DNA of 64,000 bases from Sphingomonas koreensis (GTDB lineage Bacteria > Pseudomonadota > Alphaproteobacteria > Sphingomonadales > Sphingomonadaceae). Below the pieces are notes generated by a model. It did not search any database, was not told the origin of the DNA, and saw nothing but the letters and a program-made list of their open reading frames with translations. The position numbers and the translations under genes are program-made. Shown one piece after another: positions 1 through 7,206 of the stretch (within the stretch, counting starts at the first letter, position 1; every line of letters begins with the position of its first letter). Where the stretch lies: assembly GCA_006438735.1 (NCBI GenBank), contig RCZF01000003.1, positions 186,001-250,000 on the forward strand, in the 5' to 3' direction.

Positions 1-2
1 CC

Positions 3-221
3 GCCGCGCGTCGCGCCGATCTGGGCGACGTGCCGGTAGTGACGCTCGCCACCGCACACCCCGCCAAGTTCCGCGACGCCGTCGAGCGCGCGACCGGAGT
101 GCGGCCGGCGCTGCCCGGCCGGCTCGGCGACCTGTTCGACCGTGAGGAACGCTATGCGACGCTGCCGGCGAGCTTCGACGCAGTGACCGGCTATATTGCC
201 GAGCGGGCGGTGGCGCGCTGA
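3..221 (+). CDS. thrC: threonine synthase, C-terminal end (partial)
   Basis: The last 73 residues of a protein cut off by the left edge of the window. The fragment, with the run VTLATAHPAKF and the ending ATLPASFDAV, matches the C-terminal end of the PLP-dependent threonine synthases, which convert O-phosphohomoserine to threonine. The PLP lysine and the catalytic fold lie outside the window. The next gene starts two bases after the stop, so the two are probably one transcript. Identification rests on the short tail only. Confidence 0.75.
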   Translation, partial: AARRADLGDVPVVTLATAHPAKFRDAVERATGVRPALPGRLGDLFDREERYATLPASFDAVTGYIAERAVAR

Positions 222-223
222 CG

Positions 224-1093
224 ATGGAGCTTCACACCCTCATCGGCGAGCCCTGGGCGGATTACGGCCTGATCGACTCGGGGAACGGCCGCAAGCTCGA
301 ACGCTACGGCCGCTTCCGCTTCATCCGACCCGAACCCCAGGCGATGTGGGCGCCGGCATCCGACGACTGGCGCGCCGACGCGGCGTTCGTGCCCGGCTCC
401 GACGAGGAGGGCGGCGGGCGCTGGGATTACGCGCGCGCCGTCCCCAACGACGGCTGGCCGCTGCGTTGGGACGACGTCACCTTCACCGCGCAGACCACCC
501 CGTTCCGCCACCTCGGCTTCTTCCCCGACATGGCGCCGGTGTGGACGTGGATGCGCGAGCGCGTTGCCGGCATGGCCGCGCCCGAATGCCTCAACCTGTT
601 CGGCTATACCGGCGTCGGCACGCTGGCGATGGCCGCCCGGGGCGTGAAGATGGTCCATGTCGATGCGTCGAAGAAATCGGTCGAGGCGGCCAAGGGCAAT
701 GCGTTGCTCTCGGGCCTTGCCGATGCGCCGGTGCGCTGGCTGATCGACGACGCCGCCAAGTTCGTCGCGCGCGAGGGGCGGCGCGAGCGGCGCTACGACG
801 GCATCCTGCTCGATCCGCCCAAATACGGCCGCGGCCCGACCGGCGAGATCTGGAAGCTCGAGGAAGGCCTGCCCGGGCTGATCGCCGATTGCCGCAAGCT
901 GCTCGATGCCGAGTCGCGCTTTCTGTTCCTGACGGTGTACGCGGTGCGCATGTCGGCGCTGGCGATCGGCGAGTTGCTGAACCAGGCGCTCGGCGATCTC
1001 GGCGGCACGATCGAGGCGGGCGAGCTCGCGGTGCGCGAGGAAGCGCGCGGCTTGTTGCTGCCGACCGCGATCTGGGCGCGCTGGCGGCGGTAG
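224..1093 (+). CDS. class I SAM-dependent methyltransferase, RlmI/RlmK-like
   Basis: A 289-residue protein with a Rossmann-type methyltransferase core. The SAM-binding motif I is NLFGYTG (residues 124-130) and the catalytic motif IV is LDPPKYGRG (about 196-204), the form found in the RlmI/RlmK and YccW-type rRNA cytosine or guanine methyltransferases. An RNA base is therefore the likely substrate, but the PUA domain of RlmI is not evident, so the exact target is open. It follows thrC by two bases and ends just before a palindromic repeat. Confidence 0.85.
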   Translation: MELHTLIGEPWADYGLIDSGNGRKLERYGRFRFIRPEPQAMWAPASDDWRADAAFVPGSDEEGGGRWDYARAVPNDGWPLRWDDVTFTAQTTPFRHLGFFPDMAPVWTWMRERVAGMAAPECLNLFGYTGVGTLAMAARGVKMVHVDASKKSVEAAKGNALLSGLADAPVRWLIDDAAKFVAREGRRERRYDGILLDPPKYGRGPTGEIWKLEEGLPGLIADCRKLLDAESRFLFLTVYAVRMSALAIGELLNQALGDLGGTIEAGELAVREEARGLLLPTAIWARWRR

Positions 1094-1117
1094 AGTAGGC
1101 CCCTTTCCCATTGGGAC

Positions 1118-1209
1118 CGTCACCCCCGCGGAAGCGGGGGCCCAGCTCGTGTCGGTGCGAACATGCGGACCGGTTGGGAGATGGGTCCCCGCGTTCGCGG
1201 GGATGACGG
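1118..1209. repeat. palindromic intergenic element, family 1 (CCCCGCG type)
   Basis: Inverted repeat of about 92 bp. The left arm starts CGTCACCCCCGCGGAAGC and the right arm ends GTCCCCGCGTTCGCGGGGATGACGG in reverse-complement relation, and each arm also contains a small hairpin. It fills the space between two convergent genes. Similar copies lie at 24794-24911 (inside thiD), 48754-48864 and 49812-49903. Confidence 0.85.
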
Positions 1210-1221
1210 CAGCGCCGACGG

Positions 1222-2139
1222 TCATTTCGCCAGGAAGGCATCCAGCGCGGCTTGGAACGCGGCAGGCTGATCGAGCATCACGAAATGCGCGCTGTCGCCG
1301 ATCGGCACATAGGTGACGTGCGGCGCCTTGGCGTATTCGGCTTTGTAGAAGGCATCGGCCTTTTCCTTGGGCAGCTGATCGGACCACGGATAGACGAGCG
1401 TTATTGGCGTAGTGATCGCCGCCATGTCGGTGCGCAGATCGGTCGTCATGTCCTCATAGAGCGCCTCGCCGGTCACGCGCGGATCGGCGGCCTTGAACCA
1501 CTGGATCACCTTGCTACGCGAATCGGGCTTGAGCGCGAGGCCGTTGGCCGTCGCCGTTGCCGCAGCGTCGTCCGCGGGCTTCCCATAGCTGGCGATTTCC
1601 TTGTCGCGCATCAGCTTCGCTTGCGGCTCGACCTGCGCGACGGTTGCGCCGGGAATGAAGATGTCGCCGATATAGGGCAGCGAATCGACCACCATCAGCT
1701 TGCCGACATCGCCAGGATGCGCCTTGGCGAGCATCAGGCCGACCAACCCGCCCATCGAATGGCCGGCCACTGCCGCGCCGGCGATCTTTTGCTTGGCGAT
1801 AAAGCTGTCAAGATCGGCGACCACGCCGTCAAGAAGTCCCGGCTGGAGATTGGCGCCGGGATCGTCACCGCCGAAGCCGTTGACCTGGACGCGGAAAACG
1901 CGGTGACTCTTGGCGAGCTGTTCGATCACGCCATCGTAAACGGCGCGCGGGCTCGACAGCCCTGGAATGAGGATGACGGGCGGTCCCTTGCCGATCGCCT
2001 CGATCGAGATGTGATCCATTTGCGTGATCGGGCTGGCGGCCGCCGCCACGGCGGGCGCCGCGTGGCTGTGCACCGGCTGGAGCACGACCATCAAGGTGAT
2101 GGCGGAGGCGAGCAAACGGGTCTTGAGAAACGAGATCAT
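1222..2139 (-). CDS. secreted alpha/beta hydrolase
   Basis: A 305-residue alpha/beta-hydrolase. An N-terminal signal peptide (about residues 1-28, ending SHAAPA) predicts export. The oxyanion region is LIPGLSSP, the nucleophile elbow is GHSMGG with Ser about 128, and a late DSAHF supplies the likely catalytic His. The substrate is not predictable. The start at 2139 is chosen because AAGGAG lies seven bases upstream; an ATG six bases earlier sits too close to it. It is the last gene of an operon with an XRE regulator and a membrane protein, with which it nearly overlaps. Confidence 0.88.
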   Translation of the reverse strand: MISFLKTRLLASAITLMVVLQPVHSHAAPAVAAAASPITQMDHISIEAIGKGPPVILIPGLSSPRAVYDGVIEQLAKSHRVFRVQVNGFGGDDPGANLQPGLLDGVVADLDSFIAKQKIAGAAVAGHSMGGLVGLMLAKAHPGDVGKLMVVDSLPYIGDIFIPGATVAQVEPQAKLMRDKEIASYGKPADDAAATATANGLALKPDSRSKVIQWFKAADPRVTGEALYEDMTTDLRTDMAAITTPITLVYPWSDQLPKEKADAFYKAEYAKAPHVTYVPIGDSAHFVMLDQPAAFQAALDAFLAK

Positions 2140-2141
2140 GG

Positions 2142-2345
2142 TCATTCTCCTTTCGATGGACTGGCGAAAATATCTTCGATGGCGAGGCCGAACAGCTCGG
2201 CGATCCTGAAGGCGAGCGGCAGCGACGGATCGTAGCGGCCGGTCTCGATGGCGTTGACGCTCTGGCGCGAGACTTCGAGCCGCTCGGCGAGATCGCTCTG
2301 GCTCCAATCGCGCTCGGCACGGAGCACCTTGAGGCGATTGTTCAT
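2142..2345 (-). CDS. small XRE-family transcriptional regulator
   Basis: A 67-residue single-domain helix-turn-helix protein of the short YozG-like XRE type. The recognition region is SQSDLAERLEVSRQSVNAIE. Its start overlaps the stop of the upstream membrane protein gene (ATGA), and its stop lies just before the start of the hydrolase gene, so the three are translationally linked. Such small regulators commonly repress their own operon; two palindromic sites at 2806-2836 upstream of the operon are candidate operators. Confidence 0.85.
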   Translation of the reverse strand: MNNRLKVLRAERDWSQSDLAERLEVSRQSVNAIETGRYDPSLPLAFRIAELFGLAIEDIFASPSKGE

Positions 2346-2767
2346 TGCCCCCTCCGCAGGATATCGCGCCACGAGTTCCACGCCTGGGCGAAGCCGAGGC
2401 CCATGCACCAGATGATGAACGCCCAATAGAGCGGCAGATGGCGCAGGACGCCGCCTTCTTCCAGGAAACCCCAGATCGTCGTCACCACCAGCATGAAGCC
2501 GGTCGCGATCATGACGGCGCGGACCATCTGGTGGCGCAGATACTCGTCGCTCTCCTCGGCGATATAGAGTCCCATGATAACCACGACGGCGGCCAGCGGC
2601 AGCGCAGGCAGTACGGCGAGCAATGCAAGCACCGCCCCTTCCGGATGCCAGGCGCGGATCAGATGTTGCGCAGCGAGCAACAGCACGACGTAGAGCGTCA
2701 TGGTCGGCAGAAAGCGGTAAATGTATCGCCGCCCCGCAAGACTTTGATTGAATTGGCCAGCAGGCAT
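2342..2767 (-). CDS. four-helix integral membrane protein of unknown function
   Basis: A 141-residue protein with about four hydrophobic segments (roughly residues 22-38, 45-67, 82-100 and 112-128). No catalytic motif is seen. GGGAGG lies six bases before the ATG. It is the first gene of a three-gene operon, ahead of a small XRE regulator whose start overlaps its stop. Pairing of a short XRE regulator with a small membrane protein is a recurring arrangement, but the function is not known to me. Confidence 0.75.
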   Translation of the reverse strand: MPAGQFNQSLAGRRYIYRFLPTMTLYVVLLLAAQHLIRAWHPEGAVLALLAVLPALPLAAVVVIMGLYIAEESDEYLRHQMVRAVMIATGFMLVVTTIWGFLEEGGVLRHLPLYWAFIIWCMGLGFAQAWNSWRDILRRGQ

Positions 2768-2805
2768 ATTGAACCTCCCTTCGAATCGGTAAAGGGAGCT
2801 TTACA

Positions 2806-2836
2806 GTCAAGGTCGCTTGTCTGTCAAGCGTGCTTG
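2806..2836. promoter_or_regulatory. tandem operator-like sites before the XRE operon
   Basis: Two copies of GTCAAG-NNN-GCTTG, at 2806-2819 and 2823-2836, spaced 17 bp. Each is a palindrome around CAAG/CTTG. They lie about 40-70 bp upstream of the membrane protein start, between that operon and the end of the mpl-like gene. This is a reasonable binding site for the downstream XRE regulator; that assignment is inference. Confidence 0.5.
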
Positions 2837-4252
2837 CTATTTGGTCGTGGTCGCTTTCCGTTTGAGCGTCGATAGCATGTCCGCTGCGAGCACGCTCAGC
2901 GTGTCGTCACGGGCGCCCATCACCACGATGCGATCGCCCGGCCGAACCTGTGAGACGAGGTGGGCGGCGGCGGCGACGCGGTCCGGAATGTGGCGGGCGT
3001 CGGTGCCGGCCGCGACGAGATCGGCGACGACGTCGGCGCTTGTCACCTCGCGCATGACCGTGCCGCCCTGATAGACCGGATCGGGCAGCACCAGATGATC
3101 GTCCTTGCCGAGCCGCTCGACGAAGCTGGCGACGAGTTCGCGGCGCATCTGCTTGAGCGGGCCGTAGCCGTGCGGCTGGAACAGGATCAGCAGCCGGCCG
3201 GGAAAGGCGTGGAGCGTGTCGAGCGTGGCGGCGATCTTGTCCGGATTGTGCCCGAAATCGTCGATCACCGCGACGCCGCCGGCCTCGCCGACCAGCTCGA
3301 AGCGGCGCTTGAGGCCGGTGAATCCGCGGATCGCGCGCGCCGCCTGCTCGAGCGACACTCCTGTTGCGCGCACCGCGGCGATCGCCGCCAGCGCGTTCGA
3401 CACATTGTGCCGACCCGGCACCTGGAGCGTGACGCGCACCGCCGCGCCGCCGCGCTCGGACAGCGCGAAATCGATCCCGAACGGCCGCAAGGCCAGATCG
3501 CGCGCGACCAGATCGGCATCGCCCTCGATCGACACCGTCAAGCGGCGATCGGCAGGCAGCGCCATCGCCAGCGCCGCGCCTTCGCCATTGTCGAGATTGA
3601 TCACCGCGGTCTCGGCATGGCCGATGAACGCGCCGAACAACTGGCGCAGCTCGTCGAGCGTCTTGTGATCGAGGCTGACATTGTTGAGCACGGCGATCTT
3701 CGGCCGATAGAGCGCGATCGAGCCGTCGCTTTCATCGACCTCGCTGACGAAGACGTCGCCTTGCCCGACCAGCGCGCTGGCGAACGGCGCGTCGGCGCTC
3801 GCGAAATTCTTCATGACCGCGCCGTTCATCACCGTCGGATCGCGGCCGAGCGCGTGGAGCATCCAGCCGATCATTCCTGTCACGGTCGATTTGCCGCTGG
3901 TGCCGGCGACGCCGATCGGCAGCGCACTCACGTTGAACAGCGAGGCGAGCAGCTCGGCGCGGCTCATCCGCGCCGCGCCGGCGCGCCGCGACGCGACGAT
4001 ATCCGGCACCGTCTCCTCAACCGCCGCCGAGGCGACGACGATCTGCCCGGCCGACGTCACGCCGCTGCCGTCCTGCGGAAACAGCGCGATCCCGCGCGCC
4101 TGGAGATCGGCGAACTTGGCGGCGAGCCGCCCTTGATCGAGCGTGCGATCGGAGCCCGCCACGCGTGCGCCGCGGCCGGCGAGGATCATCGCCAGCGGCA
4201 TCATGCCGCTGCCGCCCACGCCGACGAAGAAGTAGGATTTGCCGTCAATCAT
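2837..4252 (-). CDS. mpl: Mur ligase family protein, Mpl/MurC-like
   Basis: A 471-residue three-domain Mur ligase: an N-terminal nucleotide-binding domain starting [11 protein letters not shown], the ATP loop GTSGKST (residues 117-123), a central domain with SEVDESDGS, and a C-terminal ligase domain with DDFGHNP. MurC normally has GTHGKT; the altered loop and the position away from the cell-division cluster favour a recycling ligase (UDP-MurNAc:tripeptide ligase) or a second MurC. The divergent neighbour is an LD-carboxypeptidase, which makes the tripeptide substrate of Mpl and supports this reading. The exact peptide specificity is inference. Confidence 0.75.
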   Translation of the reverse strand: MIDGKSYFFVGVGGSGMMPLAMILAGRGARVAGSDRTLDQGRLAAKFADLQARGIALFPQDGSGVTSAGQIVVASAAVEETVPDIVASRRAGAARMSRAELLASLFNVSALPIGVAGTSGKSTVTGMIGWMLHALGRDPTVMNGAVMKNFASADAPFASALVGQGDVFVSEVDESDGSIALYRPKIAVLNNVSLDHKTLDELRQLFGAFIGHAETAVINLDNGEGAALAMALPADRRLTVSIEGDADLVARDLALRPFGIDFALSERGGAAVRVTLQVPGRHNVSNALAAIAAVRATGVSLEQAARAIRGFTGLKRRFELVGEAGGVAVIDDFGHNPDKIAATLDTLHAFPGRLLILFQPHGYGPLKQMRRELVASFVERLGKDDHLVLPDPVYQGGTVMREVTSADVVADLVAAGTDARHIPDRVAAAAHLVSQVRPGDRIVVMGARDDTLSVLAADMLSTLKRKATTTK

Positions 4253-4298
4253 GCCGCCGGGCTATCGACGGTTTCGATTTTGGGGGCAAGGAGAAGCC

Positions 4299-5114
4299 AT
4301 GCGCATCGGGGTCGTCGCACCCGCACGAGAGCTCGATCGCGGCACCGCGGCCAAGGCCGAGGCGTTCGTTGCGATCGCGTTCCCGTCGGTCGATCTGGTC
4401 GTCCATCCGCAATGCTTCCTGAGCGACGGCCATTTCGCCGGATCGGACGAGAATCGCGCCGCCGCTTTCCTGGAATTCGCCAACGATCCCGCGATCGACG
4501 CGATCTGGTTCGGCCGCGGCGGCTATGGCTCGAATCGCCTGCTCGAGCTGGTGATGCCCGAACTCGGCCCGGCGGCGCGCGACAAGGCCTATCTCGGCTA
4601 TTCGGATTGCGGTTTCCTGCTCGGCGCGCTTTACGCCCGGCGGATCGGCCGCCCGGTGCACGGCCCGATGGTGATCGACATCAACCGCGCCGGCGGCGAC
4701 GTCACCGTCACGCGCGCGCTGGCATGGCTGACGGCACAGGCTCGCCAGGGGCTCGAGCCCGATCTCGCCGGGCGCCCTGCAGCGGCGTTCAACCTCGCGA
4801 TCCTCACCAGCATGATCGGTACGTCGTGGCTACCCGATCTGACCGATCATGTGCTGATGATCGAGGAAGTATCGGAACCGCTCTACCGAATCGATCGGAT
4901 GCTGTTCCAGCTTGCCCATGCGACGCAATTGAAGGGCATCGCCGGCGTCCGGCTCGGTGCGATTCGCGACGTGCAGCTCAACGATCCGCCGTTCGGCGAA
5001 AGCCCGGAGGAGATGATCGTGCGCTGGTGCGGCGAGATGGGCGTGCCCTATCTCGGGCGCGCGGCGATCGGCCACGATGCCGACAATTGCGTGGTGCCAT
5101 TCGGTGTGGCGTGA
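4299..5114 (+). CDS. ldcA: LD-carboxypeptidase (peptidase S66)
   Basis: A 271-residue serine peptidase of the S66 family, which removes the terminal D-Ala from murein tetrapeptide in the cytoplasm during peptidoglycan recycling. Seen motifs are WFGRGGYG before the nucleophile region, YSDCG with the probable catalytic Ser, HGPM, and a late Glu and His (IEEVSE and AIGHD). The start at 4299 follows AAGGAG by five bases; an in-frame upstream ATG would run into the divergent gene. The divergent mpl-like ligase acts on the product, so the pair forms a recycling module. Confidence 0.88.
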   Translation: MRIGVVAPARELDRGTAAKAEAFVAIAFPSVDLVVHPQCFLSDGHFAGSDENRAAAFLEFANDPAIDAIWFGRGGYGSNRLLELVMPELGPAARDKAYLGYSDCGFLLGALYARRIGRPVHGPMVIDINRAGGDVTVTRALAWLTAQARQGLEPDLAGRPAAAFNLAILTSMIGTSWLPDLTDHVLMIEEVSEPLYRIDRMLFQLAHATQLKGIAGVRLGAIRDVQLNDPPFGESPEEMIVRWCGEMGVPYLGRAAIGHDADNCVVPFGVA

Positions 5115-5176
5115 CCAACGCTGTCAACGCGGTGTAACAGTCGGGCGCTAGGACAATGCGCGAGGGAGACCGCGCC

Positions 5177-5341
5177 ATGTCCGATCACGAACTCGCCGAA
5201 CTCGCACCGACGCTCAACCTTGCCGAGCGCGAGCAGCTCGTGCTGCGCTATTGGCGGCGCGGCGATCTGACGCCGCTGCCGATCGCCAATTCGCTCGCTC
5301 GCGCGCCGCGACCGGAAGCGAGAACCGCGTCGGCGCGCTGA
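5177..5341 (+). CDS. small hypothetical protein
   Basis: A 54-residue protein, acidic in the first half (MSDHELAELAP) and basic in the second (LVLRYWRRGD, ARAPRPEAR). No known domain is recognised. GAGGGAG lies eight bases before the ATG, and codon use resembles the neighbours. It sits alone between ldcA and a palindromic repeat that begins 22 bases after its stop. It could be a real small gene or a chance frame. Confidence 0.45.
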   Translation: MSDHELAELAPTLNLAEREQLVLRYWRRGDLTPLPIANSLARAPRPEARTASAR

Positions 5342-5363
5342 GTCCGGTCACAGCCTGCCGATC

Positions 5364-5443
5364 GTTCGCCCTGAGCTTGTCGAAGGGCGCGAGCCGCAAG
5401 CGCGCCGTTTGAGACCCCGTGCTTCGACAGGCTCAGCACGAAC
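5364..5443. repeat. palindromic intergenic element, family 3 (CTTCGACAGGCTCAG type)
   Basis: Inverted repeat with 22-bp arms at 5364-5385 and 5422-5443, built on GAGCTTGTCGAAG and CTTCGACAGGCTCAG. A second copy lies at 36412-36493 and a related half-site lies inside the thiD insertion. It is in the space between a small gene and the end of a convergent VOC gene. Confidence 0.85.
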
Positions 5444-5486
5444 GGTGACGGGCCGGACCGGTCAGGCAGGAAAAAGAGCGGACAGT

Positions 5487-5897
5487 TCAGGCCGCGCTTT
5501 CGCCGCGAATCAAGCGGCTCGGCCAGCCGACCCGGACGAGCAGATCGTCGGGGCCGTGCAAGGCGAATTCATACATGCCCCACTCCTTGTGGGTCGCCGC
5601 CTTCTCGCGCTCGATGATATAATCGCGCATCGCCGCCGCGATCATGTCGACGTGCGGCGTGTAGAGATAGATGCCGAACGGGTTTTCGCCCGGCGTCACC
5701 CAGCCCGCGACCGCCTTGTTGAGGTGCACCTCGCCGCCGCGGCCATCGGCCAGCATGCGATAGTCGTCATAGCCCTGATCGGCCGGGCGGCTGAAGCCCA
5801 GCCGGTTCCACCACGCCTCGGCCGCATCGAGATCGTTGCAGGGGATGATCGCGGTTGCGGTGTTGGGCCGGCCTTCGGGCGGCGGATAATCGGGCAT
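5487..5897 (-). CDS. VOC family protein (glyoxalase/bleomycin-resistance fold)
   Basis: A 136-residue protein with one VOC module pair; features are TAIIPCNDLDAAEAWW near the start and a C-terminal beta segment ending DDLLVRVGWPS. VOC proteins are often metal-dependent dioxygenases, glyoxalases or drug-binding proteins; the substrate cannot be told. The start at 5897 has GGAGG eight bases upstream. It is divergent from a MarR regulator with a palindromic site between, so the MarR protein probably controls it. Confidence 0.82.
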   Translation of the reverse strand: MPDYPPPEGRPNTATAIIPCNDLDAAEAWWNRLGFSRPADQGYDDYRMLADGRGGEVHLNKAVAGWVTPGENPFGIYLYTPHVDMIAAAMRDYIIEREKAATHKEWGMYEFALHGPDDLLVRVGWPSRLIRGESAA

Positions 5898-5928
5898 GGC
5901 GCCTTCCTCCATTGAGTCGGCGTAATTG

Positions 5929-5943
5929 ATACGCTATGCGTAT
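5929..5943. promoter_or_regulatory. palindromic MarR operator candidate
   Basis: ATACGC-TAT-GCGTAT is a perfect 6-bp inverted repeat around a 3-base centre, in the 50-bp gap between the divergent VOC and MarR genes. Size and position fit MarR-family operators. It covers the first possible ATG (5936) of the MarR gene, which suggests that the real start is 5948 or that repression blocks initiation directly. Confidence 0.55.
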
Positions 5944-5947
5944 TATT

Positions 5948-6379
5948 ATGCCAAGCGCGATCGATCGGGATTCGGATGAAGCGTTGATCGTTCGCGCCGT
6001 GCTTCGGCTGGCGCGGCGGTTGCGGATCGAGGCGCCGTCGGGCGCGCTCGGCGGCGGCGCGCTGGGGCTGCTCAACACATTGCACCGCGCCGGGCCGATG
6101 CCCGCGGTCGATCTTGCCGAGGCGGAAGGGCTGGCGCCGCAATCGCTCAGCCGGCTGCTTGCCCGGCTCGACGAGCGCGGGATGATCGCGCGCACCGCCG
6201 ATAGCGATGATCGCCGCCACAAGATCATCACGCTGACCGCGCTCGGCCGGCAAGCGCTCGGCCAGGCGATGCGCGAGCGGCGCGCCTGGATCGCCGCGGC
6301 GCTGGCCGAACGATTGGACGACGACGAACGCGCCACGCTGATCAAGGCGGCGACGCTGATGCTGCGGCTGGTGATATGA
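5948..6379 (+). CDS. MarR family transcriptional regulator
   Basis: A 143-residue winged-helix regulator. The recognition region is AEAEGLAPQSLSRLLARLDERGMI and the wing is DSDDRRHKIITLT, the classic MarR pattern. An alternative ATG at 5936 lies inside a 15-bp palindrome and has no ribosome site; 5948 also lacks a good one, so the mRNA may be leaderless or weakly translated. It is likely autoregulated and probably controls the divergent VOC gene. Confidence 0.85.
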   Translation: MPSAIDRDSDEALIVRAVLRLARRLRIEAPSGALGGGALGLLNTLHRAGPMPAVDLAEAEGLAPQSLSRLLARLDERGMIARTADSDDRRHKIITLTALGRQALGQAMRERRAWIAAALAERLDDDERATLIKAATLMLRLVI

Positions 6380-6400
6380 GGGCGAGGGAAGGGAACAAGG

Positions 6401-6658
6401 ATGGACGACAATCAACGCTTCGATAACCGCAACATGGCCGGCGCGGTGTTTCACAATTGCGCGCTCGGCCGCGCGCAATTCGACGATATCGATCTATCCG
6501 ACGCGGCCTTTTCCAACGTGTCGCTACGCAATGCGTCATTCACCAACGTCAATTTCGCGGGCGTGACGATCGACGACGCCAATATCGAGGGGCTGACCAT
6601 CGCCGGCCACGACATCGCCGCGCTGATCCGCGCCGCCGACGATCGGCGCGACCAGTGA
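6401..6658 (+). CDS. pentapeptide-repeat protein
   Basis: An 85-residue protein made largely of A(D/N)LXX-type pentapeptide repeats: the run from about residue 15 to 67 cycles F/L every five residues (AVFHN, AQFDD, AAFSN, ASFTN, VNFAG). Such proteins form a right-handed quadrilateral beta helix; this one has only about two to three coils, too short to resemble the DNA-mimicking Qnr or MfpA proteins with confidence. AGGGAA and AAGG precede the start. Its TGA overlaps the GTG of the next gene. Confidence 0.8.
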   Translation: MDDNQRFDNRNMAGAVFHNCALGRAQFDDIDLSDAAFSNVSLRNASFTNVNFAGVTIDDANIEGLTIAGHDIAALIRAADDRRDQ

Positions 6659-6972
6659 GTGAAGCGCAGGCCGCGCCGATGCGGGACTTCATTATGCTCA
6701 TGCACCGCGACACGACCACCGCGCCCGCGCCCGACCGCTGGCCAGCCTATTTCGCGGTATTGCGCGAGGGCGGCGCGTTCGTCGGCGGCAGCGCGATCGG
6801 CGCGGGACAATGCTTTCGCCAAAATGCAGCGCCGGCCGCCGCCAGTGACCAGATCGCTGGCTACATCCGTATCCGCGCCGACACCATCGCCGCCGCGCAG
6901 GGCTTGCTCCCCGGCAATCCGGTGTTCGAATGCGGCGGCACCGTCGAAATCAGAGAATTGCCGCGCGATTAG
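6655..6972 (+). CDS. YciI-related (YCII/DGPF) family protein
   Basis: A 105-residue protein. It starts MLMH-like after a short lead, has AYFAVLREGGAFVGG in the middle and ends NPVFECGGTVEIRELPRD, the pattern of the YCII-related proteins often found with ECF sigma factors. The function of the family is not settled. The GTG start overlaps the stop of the pentapeptide gene; an in-frame ATG at 6679 is the alternative start. Confidence 0.7.
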   Translation: MSEAQAAPMRDFIMLMHRDTTTAPAPDRWPAYFAVLREGGAFVGGSAIGAGQCFRQNAAPAAASDQIAGYIRIRADTIAAAQGLLPGNPVFECGGTVEIRELPRD

Positions 6973-7001
6973 CCGGCGCTGGCGTCGCAACGCAGCGCAC
7001 C

Positions 7002-7007
7002 TTATAT
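7002..7007 (+). promoter_or_regulatory. possible -10 box of the thrS leader transcript
   Basis: TTATAT at 7002-7007 lies eight bases before an ATG at 7015. Transcription would start about at that ATG, so the leader peptide mRNA may be leaderless. No convincing -35 hexamer is seen, so this is tentative. Confidence 0.35.
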
Positions 7008-7014
7008 CGGAACG

Positions 7015-7092
7015 ATGCAGCGCCAACCCGCCCGGACCAGCACGACCACGAGCCGGCGCCCCCGGGGAGACTTCGGCCCGCGCGTCCGCTGA
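7015..7092 (+). CDS. threonine-rich leader peptide upstream of thrS
   Basis: A 25-codon frame (MQRQPARTSTTTSRRPRG...) between the YCII gene and thrS. Codons 8-13 are ACC AGC ACG ACC ACG AGC, so four of six are threonine. The gene that follows encodes threonyl-tRNA synthetase, the enzyme whose product the leader would sense. Complementary segments downstream (7062-7069, 7106-7113, 7118-7124) fit an attenuator. This is an inferred leader; no homology search was done. Confidence 0.55.
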   Translation: MQRQPARTSTTTSRRPRGDFGPRVR

Positions 7093-7127
7093 CGCCGCCG
7101 GCCAGCTCCCCGGAGAACGGGGAGGCC
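7062..7127 (+). promoter_or_regulatory. attenuator-like alternative hairpins in the thrS leader
   Basis: Segment 1, CCGGGGAG at 7062-7069, is an exact reverse complement of segment 2, CTCCCCGG at 7106-7113. The first seven bases of segment 2 also pair perfectly with segment 3, CGGGGAG at 7118-7124, over a 5-base loop. The 1:2 and 2:3 pairings exclude each other. Segment 1 lies just after the Thr codons of the leader peptide and would be covered by a ribosome that reads on. A clear U-run after segment 3 is absent, so the second hairpin may not be a classical terminator. Confidence 0.5.
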
Positions 7128-7206
7128 GCGCCCGCGATCCCGTTCCTGATACTTCACTCCGGGCGCGAGACCGTGCATAGGCGCGGGCGTTAGACAGGAA
7201 CGACCA

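Noticed and set aside
1118..1209. CRISPR repeat
   Set aside because: The repeat units are palindromic, single or far apart, and not in regular arrays with spacers.
2960..5137. 725-codon plus-strand frame across mpl and ldcA
   Set aside because: It is antisense to the mpl-like gene and out of frame with ldcA; arginine-rich with no motif.
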